DNA from: Clonostachys chloroleuca
Taxonomy: Eukaryota; Ascomycota; Sordariomycetes; Hypocreales; Bionectriaceae
Assembly: GCA_037952775.1 (NCBI GenBank)
Contig: JBANAY010000001.1
Location: forward strand, 4,774,001-4,838,000
Direction of reading: 5' to 3'
Length of the DNA: 64,000 nt
Shown: positions 24,115-36,616 of the stretch, piece by piece
Position numbering within the stretch: the first letter of the stretch is position 1
Layout of the letters: the number at the start of each line of letters is the position of its first letter
Program-made: the position numbers and the translations under genes
The notes under the pieces: generated by a model
What the model was told of the DNA's origin: nothing
Seen by the model: only the letters and a program-made list of their open reading frames with translations
Databases searched by the model: none

Positions 24115-24600
24115 GTGGTAAGCTGGATTATAGTCTCCGATGGTCGGAACCTGTGCTTTGGGGAACTTGTCCAACACATGGCCAGCATCGCAACTCGGCT
24201 TGTTCCTGATGGCAAGGGTACCCACATCCGTTTCATCAACAGCAATAAGACAAGTCAAGACTTGAACGCCGACCAGATCGACCAAATGCTCCAATTCGAC
24301 CCCGATGGTGGAACCAATATTCGGACCAACTTGACAAAAAGGATCCTTGAGCCTATGATTTGCGATGAGCTGGACAAGTCTGGAGGTGCTAAAGGCTGGG
24401 GGATGAGAATGATTGCTAGCTGGACTCAGATAAATGATCTTGTGCCTATCTTGTCTCGCCGTACGAGGTTAACAACGAGTTCCTCTATCGTATGCACTCG
24501 GTGTTCCAGAATTGGGTACCTATCAGCAGAGCGAGACGCTACAATAGTTCTGTACTAAGGGACAAGGTCAGTTTTACTATTTGTGGTACTGAAAATGCAT
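24115..24600 (+). pseudogene. von Willebrand factor A domain remnant fused to a second coding fragment
   Basis: Residues ELVQHMASIATRLVPDGKG, then the HIRFIN and DQIDQMLQFDPDGGTNI segments and RILEPMICDELD follow the order of a fungal vWFA-domain protein. The metal-binding DxSxS start of the domain is missing: the equivalent place reads IIVSDGRNLCF. After LDKSG the vWFA pattern stops. A different frame then codes for EVNNEFLYRMHSVFQNWVP and on to a stop near 24599, probably another gene piece. No start codon with context is visible. I call it a decayed chimeric remnant, not a working gene. Confidence 0.5.
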
Positions 24601-24741
24601 ATCGAATTTAAGAAGTCTATGAACGTTGTAGAAAACTAGTTGGCCCTGAATATACAGGAACTCATCGTCCACATTTGATTATAGAGCGCAGAGGTTTCTG
24701 ATAAGAAGGCCATTTGCACAACTTATGGGTATAATTCTATT

Positions 24742-26798
24742 CTAGAAATGAGGTGTATTAAGCGCAAGACCCATCAGAACACCTCCAATAAGGCCAGCAC
24801 AGGGAACAGTGAGAAACCAGGATAATACAACAAGACCGACACGATTCCAATTGACGGCCTTGAGAGTGCCATTACAAAGACCGACACCAACAGTGGCACC
24901 AGTAATGCACATAGTAGTAGACACAGCTGTATTGTTTGTCAGAAATGTTTCGAGCAGTGGGTGAAGGATAATACTTACGCAACTTATATTGAGAGAAGAC
25001 CATTACAGTAATAGCAGCGCCCATCTCCATGGAGGAACCGCGCGAGGGAGAGTGATATGTGATCTTGTTACCCATGACTATAAAACCAATTAGCATCACA
25101 TCTTCGAGCTAGTTCAGTGAATGAATGGTACATACCCTTCATGATGTTATAACCATAAGTGATAAACCCAAAGCAGAGAGTCAATGCAATGACAGCAATC
25201 TGCCATAGAGGGACTGATTCTTTCGCAGCTGCAGGCTTACCAGTTGACCAAGCCGCATACATACCAGCCCAAACACCAACAGCGTTACCGACGTCATTAG
25301 CACCGTGGGCAAATGAAGCTGTACAGGCAGTAATAATTTGAATGAAAGAATAGAGGTATTCAACCTGGTTGGGGTACTTGGTAGCCTGAGAGTAGACCCG
25401 AGACATGCGAAGTCCGTCAGGTGTACCTTCAATTCCGATCTGAGCCGTGTGAATGTCATACTCCGCTCCGTAGAGTAGGCCAACAACGATCATCGCAGGA
25501 ATTCGTTTGAGTAGAATCTTGAGATTCTCGAGCTCGTGAATAGATCCCGCGCCCATAGGGTTATCATGTAGAACACGCATGGCCCACCCCAATGGGCTGT
25601 TCTTTCGTCGGAGGTTGGCGTGATGACGGTCCTCAGCCTTCTTGATCAGCTGGCGGTACCGCTGCTGGGTGACGGGAACAATCTCAGAGCGAATGGACAT
25701 CTTATCATAGTCGGCCGCCTCGGGGTTGTAAGCGGAAGGGGTAATGCGATCAGGGTTGCGGAGATCCGGGCTGAGAACTTTCAATTCACGGACGGATTCA
25801 GACTCGGAACTGGGATGCTGAACGACGGCATAATTTGGGATACGGGCAGCATACGCATCGGGAGGAGGCACACGCCTGAAAAGGAGTGGTCCCTGGAATA
25901 CATGCCACCACCTAAGGGTGTAATCCTTTTTAATAACTCTGGCGTGGACAAACGGAAGGAAGAAGAGCGTCGAAAGCAGGCACAGGCCAAAACCAACGCC
26001 GACTAACACGTGAGTCAGCATCATACTTCATGTGAAAAGGTTCGGGAAACTGACGGGTGACGGTGGCAATGAACCATGCAGGCTTCTGGTCCAGTCCGAG
26101 CTTAGGGGATCCCTTATAAACGACACTGAGAGTGCAGATTGTGCCTGCAATAAGGAAAAAGAAAGGCGAGGTCCATACAGCCCAGGTGACACAGTTCGTA
26201 CGCATATGTACAGTGAACTTGATAAGCATGAAGATGATTGCTCCAAAGGCTGCCGAACAGACCGGTGCCATAAGCAAGCCAGCAAAGATAGCACCAATGC
26301 CATTACCATCATACCAGCCCCAACGAACACCCTTGACACCGACGGTAGCAATGCCGACACCAACCAAAGAGGATACAAGGGAGTAGGTGGATGAAACAGT
26401 GATGGAGTTGCGGGAGCAGTACATGACCCAGATACCAGCGCCGGCGGCGGCACAGGCAAAAGCCAAGAGCTGAACACCTGCATTATCTCTGAATGAATCG
26501 GCGTCGATAATGCCGTTCTTAATTGTGGAGGCGGTTCTGGCACCAACGGTCAAAGCGCCCAGCATCTCGAAGACAAGGCAGGCCATCATTGCCATTCGGT
26601 ACGAAATGGATCGTGAGGAAACACTTGTGGCCCAAGCATTTGCGACGTCATCTAGCACAAGCAACCACTATCAGCCAAGACCAAGGGGATATTGCAGAGG
26701 AGAAGGAGAAACTTACTGGCTCCATTGTTGAATGCCTCGAGGAGGGCAAAGATTGTTCCCAGTGCAAAGACATAGGTGTAATCCGTTAAGACGGCCAT
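24742..26798 (-). CDS. PHO89: Sodium-coupled phosphate symporter, PHO89/PiT family
   Basis: Plasma-membrane permease that takes up inorganic phosphate with Na+. Five exons: 26717-26798, 26055-26651, 25136-26002, 24979-25077 and 24742-24926, with introns of 65, 52, 58 and 52 nt; 609 residues and no lesion. Both PiT signature repeats are present: NNGANDVANA, split by intron 1, and AHGANDVGNA in the second half. The family blocks RGSSMEMGAA and LPVSTTMCITGATVGVGLCN follow. A long hydrophilic cytoplasmic loop (about residues 240-380) separates the two membrane halves, as in yeast Pho89 and Neurospora PHO-4. The promoter holds CACGTG sites, see separate entries. Expected to be induced by phosphate starvation. 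Confidence 0.92.
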
Positions 26799-26994
26799 TT
26801 TGGCAGAATGTAGTCGTCTGGACTGGACTTGGCCCCAGCCGAAACAGCAAGAAACTGAGACATGGAGGTCTCGCGTGCCACCAGGATGTGGTTTATTTAA
26901 TACATTACACTACGTTTCGAAGTATGGGATTCTAGCAATTGGAATTTCAAGAACAACTTCTATCATTTTGCCCATTTAGAAGCACCACAGCCGC

Positions 26995-27002
26995 CACGTG
27001 GG
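26995..27002. promoter_or_regulatory. Pho4/NUC-1-type site CACGTGGG upstream of the phosphate symporter
   Basis: The palindromic core CACGTG followed by GG matches the high-affinity site of the bHLH phosphate-starvation regulator Pho4/NUC-1. It lies 197 nt upstream of the symporter ATG. Confidence 0.55.
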
Positions 27003-27046
27003 CTTCAATCGAGGGGACAAAATGACGATGTTCCTTCGACAGGGAG

Positions 27047-27052
27047 CACGTG
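27047..27052. promoter_or_regulatory. Second CACGTG site in the phosphate symporter promoter
   Basis: CACGTG, 249 nt upstream of the ATG and 52 nt from the first site. A third CACGTGGG lies at 28270-28277, about 1.5 kb upstream. Confidence 0.5.
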
Positions 27053-29252
27053 TGCACGGATTGCCACATAGAACCAAATGGAGCGCCGACGCCGTTGCTT
27101 TAGCAGCCGTTGGCTAGAAAAATTCTTACGGATTACGGTTAGAACGGAACCCAGTCCGGCACGATCAGAACCGTGCTATCGTCAATGTCGCTCGTTGCAA
27201 TTGCAACTTGTCTGTCCACCAGGCAGTTTTCATCCCGCAAAGGTCCAGTATTCAGCAACACGACAATAACACGGGGTACCAAGCCATGGTCATAACAGCT
27301 GTGAACAAGTTGTCCAGTGTCCCAGTTGCTCGTCAAGGGTAGTGGGCTTACAGGTATGGAGAACGATCAGGGGATCCGCTCTTGAGCATCCAATTGACAC
27401 TCTACGTGCCTCTACGATGCAGGAACACAATGATCTACTTCCCAATGAAAACCAACATCACAGAGTCGAATGCTAAATGCGCCCCCAGCGAACCTTCCCC
27501 CTTTCTCTCATTAGCCAACCACCCGGACTCACCGGTGAAATGCAACAGGCCCTCCTAAAGCGTCCTTTGCAAGAGAAAATGGCCAGAAATCGGATGTCTG
27601 TGCCGCAGCCATCGACCAAGTGGCATACTAAGCCAGGGATTACATTCTCTGATCTCCACACATCACCAAGTGTCACTGATGAAAGCCTTACCATCCTACT
27701 GTCAGATCGATCCGACTACCCGATTCCCTTCCATCGCTTAGCCTAGTTCCCCATTCCCGTCAGCTACAGGCACATTGCCAGCTCATCATGACCCAGCAAA
27801 CGCCGCCTTCCATATCAGCATTCACGTAAATCTGTCGCAATTAAGCGTAGCATAGGTAGAAAGAGTAATATGCAATGCTCAACAAGATCTGTGTATACGT
27901 CGTACTTTCGCGTCTGCCTGCAGACAACACAAGGTGGCGCGACTCTCCTACGCAGCCCTGGTGTTGTTCCACTCACACTCGCGGCGTTCCGCGCAATGAT
28001 GTCCACTGACGGCTGAAGCTATTGTTTCTCTTCCACCAGACCCCAGCCTAGCCTGCGCTATTGGCCATCATCCCAGGCCCCAGGCACCAAAGAAGCCTGA
28101 CAGAAACCGAAAAGAACGAGTGGATAGCAACACCAGACACGGAAGGTGGCAAGAAGATGCCAGCCTGTGTGGGCAACACGCATCCGAATATGCATGGCTA
28201 TTCCCATCCCACTACGCGTCTACCCGCATATCCAAGATACTCATAGCGAGTATGAGCGTAGGTTATTCTCACGTGGGACCTAGGTAGCTGCCTAATTATG
28301 TGTAGACTATGTAACATGTGCGTGATCAAGGACATTCGAGAAAAAACGCGCTTATTAGGACACTCAACACTAGGTTCAAATCCGCGAACCACTTTAGCTT
28401 ACTCGGATTTTTTGGGCGGTAGCTATTGCATGGTTGAACGTAATCTGGGAAATTTTTCTACGCGGCTCGATTGTTTAAGTTTCGTGTTCGTGCCAAAAGA
28501 TGATACTGCACAAGGCATTCAAATGTGGTGTTAGTCAAAAAATAGAACAGCCACCACTGTGTCCATTAGAATGAGTTAACAACAGCAGAATTACAAATTC
28601 ACACACCGAAGAATGTTCTACAATTGCTCAATGCAAAGAAAAGAGTCAATAGTGTGGTACCACTAAAGATGGTAAGGGCAAGCTCGATCCAGGGTCAAGT
28701 CTATAGGGTAGGCTGGACCATAGAAATGCAGAGCAAGCAGCAACTTAGAATGATATGTCAGAGTCTAGAAGAAGTATTCTTTTATATTCGATATCGCTCC
28801 TCAAACGTGCTGCGTTTGGCTCTGAATGGACCTTAATGATTGTGTTTGCCCAAAGTGTCCTTGTGTAGACCTGGTTGTCGCTGGTGAAAAGCCCAAGAGA
28901 GACTTGTCGCAGTGCCGAGGAGCCGACGTTTTATCTATCACCAGTTCTGGACGATCCTTTGTCTGGAAATCCATCAGCCTACGAAAAAGGTCCTCGCTCT
29001 CGCAAATTCATCAGAACTTTCTTCTTCCAACGGCTGATTGCAACCCACCATGCTGACACTCAACCCTTAATCATCTCCAAGGGACGGTTGGTTCTTCTCC
29101 CTCTCCAGACTCGTCATTACGGTGTCTAAGAGCAAAAGGACTCCCACCAGCCTTCTGAGATGAAATCTCCGAACTCGAAGTTACTAAGATCCATCCTCGG
29201 AGTTCCAACCGATCCTTGAAGTCAAAAAGGTCACGATTCGCATCTAAGACGC

Positions 29253-29302
29253 CTTCGGCCTCGGAATCACTTCGGCCTCGGAATCCCTTCGGACTCGGGA
29301 AC
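29253..29302. repeat. Three tandem 17-nt repeats
   Basis: Units at 29253-29269, 29270-29286 and 29287-29303 share CTTCGG(C/A)CTCGG. The last copy runs into the start codon at 29303. A 17-nt period would break any reading frame on copy change, so the array is more likely leader than coding, although an in-frame ATG exists at 29216. Confidence 0.6.
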
Positions 29303-29769
29303 ATGGCGTCCAAGAGCGGCACCACCGACAGTAATGTCGACTACCTCTGCAGAACCGATGGATTCTATCCAACCATCCTCGCCGCTTGCGAGGAAGGGGT
29401 CAAGACAAACACAGGGGGCCGCTTGTGGCGCAATATCTGGGTGCTCTCATGACACGACCTGGGTACAGCCAGAATGATCTGCCAAAGGCGTGGCAGACGT
29501 TTGTTACAGCGGAGCCCGAATTGGCCTCGATGCTTCGCCGTAGCGCAGCTGAAATCCGTGTCTCTGGTAACGGAGAACTCACCAAGTTCAGTCTTATGAT
29601 GGGCGATAAGAAAAAACCTACGTCGAAGTTTCTGATCGTCTCCAACCCCAACCATGTAATGGGGACGGCCACATTTCAAGACGTATCTGGCGCTCTCATC
29701 GTCTCTGAGAAATCTGAAAAAGGATATGGCAAAGAAGTCAAAAGGAAAGCAGAAAGTAGTGAAGATTAA
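29303..29769 (+). CDS. Small conserved-looking protein of unknown function (one frameshift)
   Basis: The N-terminal frame (MASKSGTTDSNVDYLCRTDG and on) ends early. The downstream frame (AQYLGALMTRPGYSQNDLPK to 29769) clearly continues it. The junction is a run of five G at 29414-29418. A sixth G gives TGGPLVAQYLG and an intact 155-residue protein with a Lys-rich tail. I do not recognise the family. The N-terminal half is helical and polar. The region GNGELTKFSLMMGDKKKPTS looks like an OB- or PH-like beta segment, but this is a guess. No introns needed. Confidence 0.5.
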
Positions 29770-30126
29770 AGTTATATATTTTGGATAACTGAAACTTACA
29801 TATGGAGACACTTATTAAATAGAGTAGATGAAGATGACAACGGCAATTATGGCGATGACGATTCAGCCATTGGTTATCAAGCAGGCAACCTCGGCGGCTG
29901 AGAAGAGCACATCGAAAGTAAAAGATGATTGAATTGTTGTTAATGGAAAAATCCCCAGGAGGAAATGAATTTCAATGAGGGAGCGAAGGGAGAGTAATGG
30001 ATGAAAGCAAGATGATGTAACCAGCGCACTGACGAGGGTACCGGAAATATGCTGAAGACAAAACCAAAATGAGACAAAAGAATGCTGCCATATTGACAGA
30101 CTTATAAAAACGAGACTAGTTATGTC
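29770..30126. other. Intergenic between convergent genes
   Basis: 357 nt, AT-rich, carrying 3' flanks of both neighbours. No gene seen. Confidence 0.4.
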
Positions 30127-31814
30127 CTACTTTGAGGGAAGGATATTGTGCTTTACAGTCTTTGTGACCAGCCATGCATCCAGCGCCTCCTCGCCCATAT
30201 CTCGACCGAAACCCGACTGCTTCCACCCCCCAAACGGCGTGTTGGCGTTTAGAGCGCCCCAACAGTTTACGGTGACCATTCCGCTTTCAAGAGCCGCCGT
30301 CACTCGGTCTGCGCGGTGGATATCATTTGTGAAAATGGCGGCGGCAAGACCGTACACCGTGTCGTTTGCCCTTTGAACGACCTCATCCTCCGTATCGAAT
30401 TTGGCAATAGCCTAGTCTAGAAGTTAGTTGGTCGGTATCACTTGGATTGGCATTCATTTACTCTAGCTCACCGCGACAGGGCCAAAAATCTCTTCTCGCA
30501 TGATACGTGAATCATCCGGCACATCTCGGAAGGCCACATTAGGGATGAAATATCCATTGCCTTCCGGCAGACTTTGGCCTTGTCCGTCACCGACAGCCTT
30601 GAGGTTGTTCTCCTTGGCGTAGTCGAGGAATGATTGAATCTGGTCTAGCTGCCTCTTGCTGACGACAGGACCCTTCGTGGTCTCAGCCTGGAGCGGGTCT
30701 CCGGTGGCTGTGTTAATAATCCGCTCCGCAAATGCTTTCAAGAAAGAGTCGTAAATGGACGAGTGGACATAGATGCGCGTACCGGCGGCACAGATCTGGC
30801 CGTTGTTGGCGGTGAAGCCAACCGTGGTCCAAAACAGGGCGTTCTCAATATCTGCGTCGGGGAATACGATCGAAGGTCCCTTGCCGCCGAGCTCGAGGGT
30901 GACCTTTTTGAAGTTGGAGTCGGCGGAGGCCTTGAGGATCTTTCGACCAGCTACGCCGCTACCTGTGAAAGCGATCTTCTTCACCCCGTGGTGCTCGGCT
31001 AGAGCTTGTCCGGCGACATGGCCCTCTCCGCAGAGAATGTTGATGACACCAGGAGGGAAGCCGGCTTCTTTGACCAACGATGCAAGCCTCTGGGCATATA
31101 GAGGAGCGATCTCTGGGGTCTTGATGATGAGAGTGTTACCAGCAGCAATGGCTGGGGCCAGTTTCCAGATGGTAATCATTCTATGAGCTGTGTTAGTAGC
31201 TGGGAATCTTACTTGCCAAATATAGGTCGTCAGAGAGCGAAAGCAAATGTGAACTCACAATGGCGCATTCCATGGGACAACTGCTGCGCACACTCCCAAA
31301 GGTTCACGCCGGGTGTAGGCATATCCTTGAGGAATATTAAGTAACTGGCCGGTGATCTTGTCGGCCCAACCAGCAAAGTACCGCAGCGTCTCGGTAGCCT
31401 GGGGAACTTGCATGTGCTTGGATGCACCGAACGGCGTCCCGACATCGAGGGCATCGATACTGGCGAATTCGTCTGTGTCGCGCTCGATCAGCGTAGCCAG
31501 CTTATTGAGGAGCTCGCCACGCTTTGCAGGGAGGATGTCCTTCCAGCCATTGGAAAAGGCCGCCTGGGCCGCAGAGACAGCGAGATCCACGTCATCAGGC
31601 TGGGCTGCCGATACTGTGGCCAGTTTTTCACCGGTTGTGGGATTGACAATGTCCAGGACTTTGCCGCTGAGGGCTGGCCGGAATTCATTGTTGATGAATA
31701 GACCGCTTTGAACTAGAGAAAGCTGTTAGCTCAGCGTCTTATGAACGAGCGAGCTTGATGTCAATATACGTTGCACCAACTTCCCCCAAAGCCTTTAAGC
31801 TGAATAGTACTCAT
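30127..31814 (-). CDS. Aldehyde dehydrogenase (NAD(P)+-dependent)
   Basis: Oxidises aldehydes to acids. Four exons: 31770-31814, 31259-31722, 30472-31180 and 30127-30411, introns 47, 78 and 60 nt, 500 residues, the usual ALDH length. Motifs in order: NEFRPALSGKVLDIVNPTTG, VVPWNAPL and IWKLAPAIAAGNT (cofactor and substrate tunnel), FTGSGVAG, the general base in LELGGKGP (Glu, about residue 264), the nucleophile in NNGQICAAGTR (Cys, about 297), EEIFGPVA and the C-terminal PFGGWKQSGFGRDMG. The first intron acceptor at 31723-31724 is chosen because only it keeps the frame. The N-terminus is therefore less certain. No organelle signal is obvious, so cytosolic. Confidence 0.9.
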
Positions 31815-33667
31815 GATGGGTTGAATGGACGTGTTAGGGCGTATTCAATGATTTTTTCCAGCAATCTAAAAGAAGCGGAAGACAGGAAGTGAGGAGTCAG
31901 AGAACATAAAGTCGAGAATGAGGGGAAGCAATATATGGTTCGTTCGCCTTTACAGATCGGGCAGGGGGGCCGCGGCTATCTGGTCGGTCAAGCTACGTCG
32001 ATGTACATGGGTCGCGATATATACTACATACCTTACATACGCGCATGAACAGCTGTCCACATAAGCTCCATGGTGCTTACCTTGTATTTTATAAGCTATT
32101 TCATCCTCCATTCTCGGAAATGATTTTCTCCTCGATTTCAAAGCCCCAAAAATTGATGACACTGAATTGAAGGATCACTCTCCGCCAGATATCTCAACAA
32201 CAAAGGACCTCATACGGGGGATCTACAGTTAGCACCAAGACTAACTAATATCAGCAAATTTACCCACGGACCAAGTCCAGCATCGGGTTGGTAAGCAGCA
32301 CCCTTCTGCCTTCCTACTAATGCCTCACTTGTGCGTGCATGAGGCCCTGCGGGGGTACTAATGAGTCATTGGAGCATCATATGATTTGTATCTCGTCAGC
32401 AAAGGAATGGGCATGCGAGTTAGTAATCTTACGGGTGCGGAAGCTCGAACTCACTTGCGAGTGGAATCTCAACAATGGCCAATTGTGTCCCCTACGCCGA
32501 GCCCTACCCCAGGATGTGGAGGCTTATATGGATCACCATCGCCATCCACGCACCTAAACTCAAAACTTGTTTATTTTTGGTTATAGATGTCACCCCAGTA
32601 CAATCAGAGAGCGACCGCGGCTTATTTGATATCGGGTGAGAGTTCGAGTGCAAAGTAAAAAAAACGGCAATGGAAGATGCCAGACCAGACATCTCAACAT
32701 AATGAATACGATCATTTGATATCGAACTTTCAATTCCTATGCCAGTCGATCGGCTCTGTGTGTGTGCGCGTTGTAATCTTTGTGTCAATGCCCAAGACTA
32801 TCTTCTTGCTTCATCTATCAGAAACTGGTCGTCTCGGTGAAGTGTGTAGGATGGTCAGCTGGGGAATTGGATAGAGAGGAGGGAATGCAGCGTTTGGATA
32901 GAGCAGCGTTCACTAAGCAATCTTGTGATATCTTGCGCCTTTTAGCGGGTTTGGTTGTTCTGGCAAAGCCACTTCTATGGCGTTCATGCCCTTGTAGTTG
33001 GGTAGGGGCTGCTGTCCTACCCAAAAATCCACCACAAGGTCATTAACAGATCAAACAAATCTTTCTTCACTTGACATTCCCGCTGTGCGTTCTTTATTTC
33101 CATATCCTGGACGCCTAGTTTCAAGGAGTGAATGCCTAGTGTCTGTTATACAATTTGCACAGAATTATAAACAACCCAGCTGTCTATGGAAATAGAAACA
33201 TACAACCAGCACCCGTTTCAATATTTCTCCTACAACGGCTAGGACGCGGCTATAGAAGTAAGAAATGTAGTTCATTACAAGGGAATCGCAGAATAGCGCC
33301 CTGCTAGCTTCTAGGTAAGCGTAATTCCTTTTGTACCTCATCCCTGCTCGTGCTACCCTGATTCCTCCAGTCAAAACTCTTCGCCGAAATAACCCAACCT
33401 GAGGATGTAAGGTTCTATCTAGCAGATGACCCATACATTGTTTGTTCATTTACTTGTCATACAAAACTCGCAGTCCAAGAACTTTCTCACAAGCACGTGT
33501 CTTTCACCGTTTGTCGCCCGTCGTTTCCCGACTCCGTATATAAGAACTTTCGCTCCTACCCTTCGAGGACTTGCTCTACTTCCATTTCGCAAAGACTTTC
33601 CCCCAAACTTGAACACATTTCCCCTCAAATTAACAGCAATCTCCAATTTACCACGACACGCGACGTT
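31815..33667. other. Intergenic, no gene recognised
   Basis: About 1.85 kb upstream of the aldehyde dehydrogenase and of the PARP-finger-like gene. Short ORFs only. Pyrimidine-rich leader at 33600-33665. Confidence 0.4.
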
Positions 33668-34191
33668 ATGGACACCAATCAATCAGCATCATGCTCTGTA
33701 GACCACCAGGCAAGGCAGCCAGTGGCTCCGGACGCCTGGCTCAATCCTGCTGTCACATCTACCTCTACAAGTTCCAGTGAGTAATCACTTTTGCAGAAGG
33801 GTGAAAACCTGCTTAAAAAGATCGAGGAGACACCCACCGCTTTTGTCTATGTCGAAATGTCTCGTTCCGCTAGAGCTAAGTGCCGAGCCGGACAAGACTG
33901 TCTCCATATCGAAGTTGGCCGGGAGGAGACGACAAAATCAAGGATCAGTACCCGATATGTGTTCATGGAACTGAACTCCTGCGATACGGTAACGGGATAC
34001 GGTCGACGTATTATTGTCACGTCTCGTGCTTTGGCTCCATGATCAGTCAAGAGAATCTTTTCACTTCCGGCAAGTTCCGTCTGCGCGATGGAAAATGGGG
34101 GCTCATGGTGCGGAAATGGCACGAGCATCAAGGCTGCGTTGATTTAGGCAAAATATCGGCCTACAAAGGTGAACTTGACTGCGAGACTTAA
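33668..34191 (+). CDS. PARP-type zinc-finger-like small protein (one frameshift)
   Basis: The frame from ATG 33668 runs into a stop at 33782-33784 unless an intron at 33752-33796 (45 nt, GT...AG) is removed. That joins DAWLNPA to KGENLLKKIEET. Next comes the PARP-finger signature start (Y-V-E-M-S-R-S-A-R-A-K-C-R and a second Cys four residues on). A frameshift near 33920 follows, and the other frame supplies STYYCHVSCF (His/Cys ligands) and then the WGLMVRKWHEHQGC tail. One G added to the GGG at 33918-33920 rejoins the two parts and gives about 159 residues. PARP-type fingers bind DNA breaks. Here the finger stands alone with no catalytic domain. Domain assignment is moderate. Confidence 0.45.
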
Positions 34192-36616
34192 ACAGACTTC
34201 CAGTCAGGCATGCCCCCTACTCTGGGGGATTACATATTGGATGCCGCATCTCAAAACTTCGGAATTTATTGAAGCATGAAAACTGCATGGAGATTAGGAG
34301 ACTCGTGGAAAATAATTAAAAACATGAGTTTTCCATATGGAGAGTACTTCATCGCGCCATAGCTGTGGACTGGGAGTCTCCTGCAGCCTCGAATTTATCC
34401 ATCATAGGGATCAGGATGCCCATCAGGATGCCCATTAGGACGTATGCGTGGCGAGCTGGGCGTTATATTGTATTGGAAGAAGATCAAATTTGATGGCATA
34501 AAAGATCTGGCAGAATGGGGTGTCGTTAAGATGGAAGTTGTTGGTGGTATTGATATTTGAGATAGTGCGATATACAATAACTCAGTTTCTCAAAGCTTTT
34601 GTTTTTAACCCATTGGAAGTGATTGCTAATTACCTTATAATCAATCAAGGTGATATCATTGCTAAGCCTTCACGTCCGATTTGCATTGATATGCCACTAA
34701 ATGCAGCCATCATTGTTGCTCGCGATTGATTTCGCTGTTAATGAAAATACACGATGTGGCTAATGTGAAGGTTTCAGAACTTCCTAGCTAGTAGTCCCTT
34801 CATCCGAACGGAGTCTAGCAGGCAAATGGATTACTACAGTCAATCATTCCTTGTTCCTTTAAAATATTGACTACAGCTAGGTTTGCAGCGATTTATCAAC
34901 GGGTGATATAGGGATAAACACTCAATTTAAGCTCTAGAGATTTTTTTGGTCTGAATAATTATGTGGTCGGAATCTGGCGTGCGTGTCATTCCTTAGTAGT
35001 GATGCTCTGTCGCAATGTGAAAACTGGTAGAACTCCTCAATTACGCCAGCGACCTGATACGACTTCTGATGTCAACTGCCGAAACTACATGCCAAAATTC
35101 TAGTGGGGAAGCCTCGCTTAGCCTAAGAGGTTTTTGAGGAACGTACAATCTCATCAAGCCATGTGGAGCAGAAATGCCCAACGTGTTTTGTGGCGAACCG
35201 CAACCGAAGTGTTTCTATTCTCATAATGGGATGGTGGAAACCCCTTAGTGAGCTGCGGTGACATACACTCCCAGCATTCCGGTTGCTTTACCTTCAGCTC
35301 TACATGGTTCTTTCCCCCTGCCGAATGGAGCATTGTTCAAACTAAACCGAGCATATAGCAAGTACGGGAGCAATCATATAAGTTGGCAGCGTTGAATGCT
35401 GTCTGGTTTACAAGAAGAACGGCTACACGATGAAAGCAAAGAATAGAAATACATGCCGAAAAGGGAGAGCTAAGAGTCGTGGCGAGGGTGCACTCGATCA
35501 AATGCCTCACTGAAACCGAGCGGGCTTTCTCAGCTGGAGCTGAAGAGGTTTACTAACCCCTTGCTTACCCGATTAAGTTTCAATAGTGTAGATTTGTTTG
35601 CTTGCTCCACTCCTGCCAAGAAATTGTCACCCGGTCTCCGGCCGACGAGGAAAACTAGGGCCTCAGCGTGGCCAATTCGTTTGAGATTATGGCTATATGA
35701 TAGTTGAGGAGGTCTTTGGATAGTAATAAATATCCATTCTCCAGGGTTGCTTGAGTCCTCTTCTCATTGTAGTAAGCATGTGGGAAGAGAGTGCCAAGTT
35801 TGCATGGGATGCCCGATCAATGTAGGCAGGTGCATATCCTTGATGACATACGCTATATCTAACCGGATTGGCCAAACCTACGTCCAGTTTCCTAGCTGAG
35901 AGGCTGCCTGACCCATGTTGTACTCGGGGTAGCTGCTCCACTTGGTTTGACAGGGAGGCCAGGGTCTTGAAAAATTGCATCAGTCCCATCTGCATGATGC
36001 TAAGATCGGGGTGATTTTCTAGACCCATTTCTCCCCCGATGCCTTGTGAAACTGTTACTGCGATACTTTACAAGAGTGTGATGTTATCTGATTATCTTGT
36101 CACTTTATCAAAGAAACTAGAATTGACTGGCTCATCTATGCTGTTTACATGACTCTACCCTGCTCACAAATTGAGACAGTATAAATCCGTGTTTTTTTGA
36201 GTCTTGATCAACAAGAAGTGTTAAGTAAACAACTGAAGAACGAGAGTACGTACAGTAATGCTACCTAAGTGTATACTAGTTAGTCCTAGCTGACTAGCAT
36301 TGTCTACAAAAGCGATACGATACGGTGATTCCGATATCTACCAGATTTGTCTACTCGTAGTTCAGTTGCGCCAGGGGGCCTCTTCTTGGGGCCCACGTGT
36401 CCCCTGTTCTCAGCCTTGAATCTCGCCAATAGTCTCTCACTAGCTTCTGCACTCCTTGCGTTAACATTGGTGGTCTATAACATCCAGGATAGTTTAGGGC
36501 TTCTCTGCTTCAAGCTTCTCGATCAGAGAGGAGAGCCCATCAACCCTTCTAATATATATTGATCGATTTATTACCGACTTACCACTTGTAAGTCTGGCTT
36601 ATTGATTATACTCCTC
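34192..36616. other. Long intergenic region, no gene recognised
   Basis: About 2.4 kb. Contains a short 12-nt tandem repeat (ATCAGGATGCCC, 34410-34433, two full copies). Several small ORFs show no domain. No TE ends found. Confidence 0.4.

Larger units (their letters stand above)
26799..29252. other. Long intergenic region upstream of the phosphate symporter
   Basis: About 2.4 kb with no recognisable gene. It contains three CACGTG elements near the symporter side. Small ORFs lack domain content. Confidence 0.4.

Noticed and set aside
25068..26024. Apparent break between PHO89 halves
   Set aside because: A 52-nt intron (26003-26054) joins the frames; no lesion.
28375..28385. GGTTCAAATCC, like a tRNA B box
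   Set aside because: The flanking bases cannot form a T-arm stem and no acceptor stem or A box was found around it.
34410..34440. 12-nt repeat ATCAGGATGCCC as a possible CRISPR or element end
   Set aside because: Only two full adjacent copies with no spacers and no inverted termini.
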